50,953 nucleotides of DNA from Blastococcus sp. MG754426 (GTDB taxonomy: Bacteria; Actinomycetota; Actinomycetes; Mycobacteriales; Geodermatophilaceae), in contig NZ_SSXC01000024.1 of the NCBI RefSeq assembly GCF_021699055.1, positions 1-50,953 of the forward strand, read 5' to 3'. Under the pieces are notes generated by a model. That model was not told the DNA's origin. It was given only the letters and a program-made list of their open reading frames with translations, and did no database searches. Within the stretch, counting starts at the first letter, position 1, and each line of letters opens with the position of its first letter. Both the position numbers and the translations under genes were made by a program. Shown here piece after piece: positions 50,645 through 50,953 of this stretch.

Positions 50645-50661
50645 TACTAGGGTCGATCGTA
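50645..50661. promoter_or_regulatory. TACTA-N7-TAGTA operator site 3, ccmA / sulfurtransferase region
   Basis: Arms TACTA and TCGTA (9 of 10), spacer GGGTCGA. It is the nearest site to the divergent sulfurtransferase gene. Confidence 0.55.
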
Positions 50662-50676
50662 ATAGCCTAGTTCTCG

Positions 50677-50726
50677 AACCGGCGCCCGCAGCGGAGAGCG
50701 CAGGGTCACGTCCGCGGGCGCCGGTT
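50677..50726. repeat. Perfect 13-bp inverted repeat before the sulfurtransferase gene
   Basis: AACCGGCGCCCGC (50677-50689) and its exact complement (50714-50726) enclose 24 bases. As RNA this is a very strong stem in the 5' region of the sulfurtransferase transcript; it could be a terminator/attenuator or part of a structured leader. Confidence 0.6.
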
Positions 50727-50784
50727 GTGGATGTCCGTGTGCGCCGTCTGAAAGCCTGAACATCCGACCAGAAGGAGATCCCCC

Positions 50785-50953
50785 GTGAGCCGTACCGATG
50801 TGCTCGTCACCGTCGACTGGGTCCAGGAGCACCTCGGCCAGCCCGGCATCGTCTTCGTCGAGGTCGACGAGGACACCACCGCCTACGACGGCGGCCACAT
50901 CGAGGGCGCCGTCAAGCTGGACTGGAAGAAGGACCTGCAGGACCCGCTGCGCC
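50785..50953 (+). CDS. Rhodanese-type sulfurtransferase, C-terminus cut by window edge
   Basis: The first 56 codons (VTVDWVQEHLGQPGIVFVEV, then YDGGHIEGAVKLDW) match the N-terminal rhodanese domain of thiosulfate/3-mercaptopyruvate sulfurtransferases of the SseA/CysA type. The catalytic domain lies outside the window. GTG start with AAGGAG upstream. It is divergent from the ccmA operon. Confidence 0.88.
   Translation, partial: MSRTDVLVTVDWVQEHLGQPGIVFVEVDEDTTAYDGGHIEGAVKLDWKKDLQDPLR

Noticed and set aside
1..50953. CRISPR arrays, tRNA or rRNA genes
   Set aside because: None seen on reading through the window.

Overview
The window is 51 kb of very GC-rich DNA with dense, overlapping gene starts (ATGA/GTGA junctions), many GTG starts, Tat-exported DyP peroxidases, BlaI/M56 regulators, coiled-coil M23 endopeptidases and an actinobacterial-type ydaO (c-di-AMP) riboswitch. 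This points to a high-GC actinobacterium; the overall look resembles Geodermatophilaceae, but that family assignment is inference. Almost every gene concerns the outside of the membrane: metal and copper handling, thiol-disulfide exchange, cytochrome c / oxidase assembly, and cell-wall cutting.

Layout. 0-4 kb: partial metallophosphoesterase, ZIP transporter, EfeB-type DyP peroxidase, membrane protein of unknown role. 4.09-6.27 kb: intact IS21-family element with 55-bp imperfect terminal repeats and a 5-bp target duplication. 6.3-8.3 kb: blaI - M56 peptidase - cupredoxin lipoprotein operon. 8.3-10.9 kb: CmtR-like sensor with two CDF transporters and a methyltransferase. 11-12.6 kb: SCO1-CtaG. 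13.1-16.8 kb: M23 peptidase and a DsbA-VKOR-TlpA-CcdA operon. 17-21.4 kb: CcsB with an apparent ATA start, then two M23 proteins, the first behind a c-di-AMP riboswitch. 21.6-24.3 kb: YcnI and CopC-CopD (YcnJ). 24.9-26.7 kb: decayed DNA (frameshifted gene, truncated gene, ZIP pseudogene). 26.7-30.2 kb: second cupredoxin, second EfeB, second CcdA-TlpA. 30.3-35.2 kb: thioredoxin-fold proteins, Lgt-like protein, two-component system, methyltransferase. 35.3-38.3 kb: CopC, CopD-CtaG fusion, DUF2933 protein. 38.4-42 kb: multicopper oxidase and an unusual Lgt-like fusion. 42-50.6 kb: a complete-looking System I (Ccm) cytochrome c maturation locus in two convergent operons (ccmF-H-I-G and ccmA-B-C-D-E-tlpA-ccdA). 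The window ends in a sulfurtransferase gene.

Main result. Sixteen copies of a 17-bp dyad, TACTA-N7-TAGTA (two perfect, the others 8 or 9 of 10 arm positions), lie in front of almost every operon of this set: EfeB1, blaI, SCO1-CtaG, all three M23 genes, DsbA-VKOR-TlpA-CcdA, EfeB2, TlpA2-CcdA2, DUF2933, multicopper oxidase / Lgt-like fusion, ccmF and ccmA. I infer that the BlaI-family repressor encoded at 6434-6820 binds it, making this island one BlaI/M56-controlled regulon for copper, extracytoplasmic redox, cytochrome c maturation and wall remodelling. At several sites the dyad overlaps the probable -10 region, and the start codon of a leaderless gene, or of a short leader ORF coupled to the first gene by a 4-base overlap, lies inside or just beside it.
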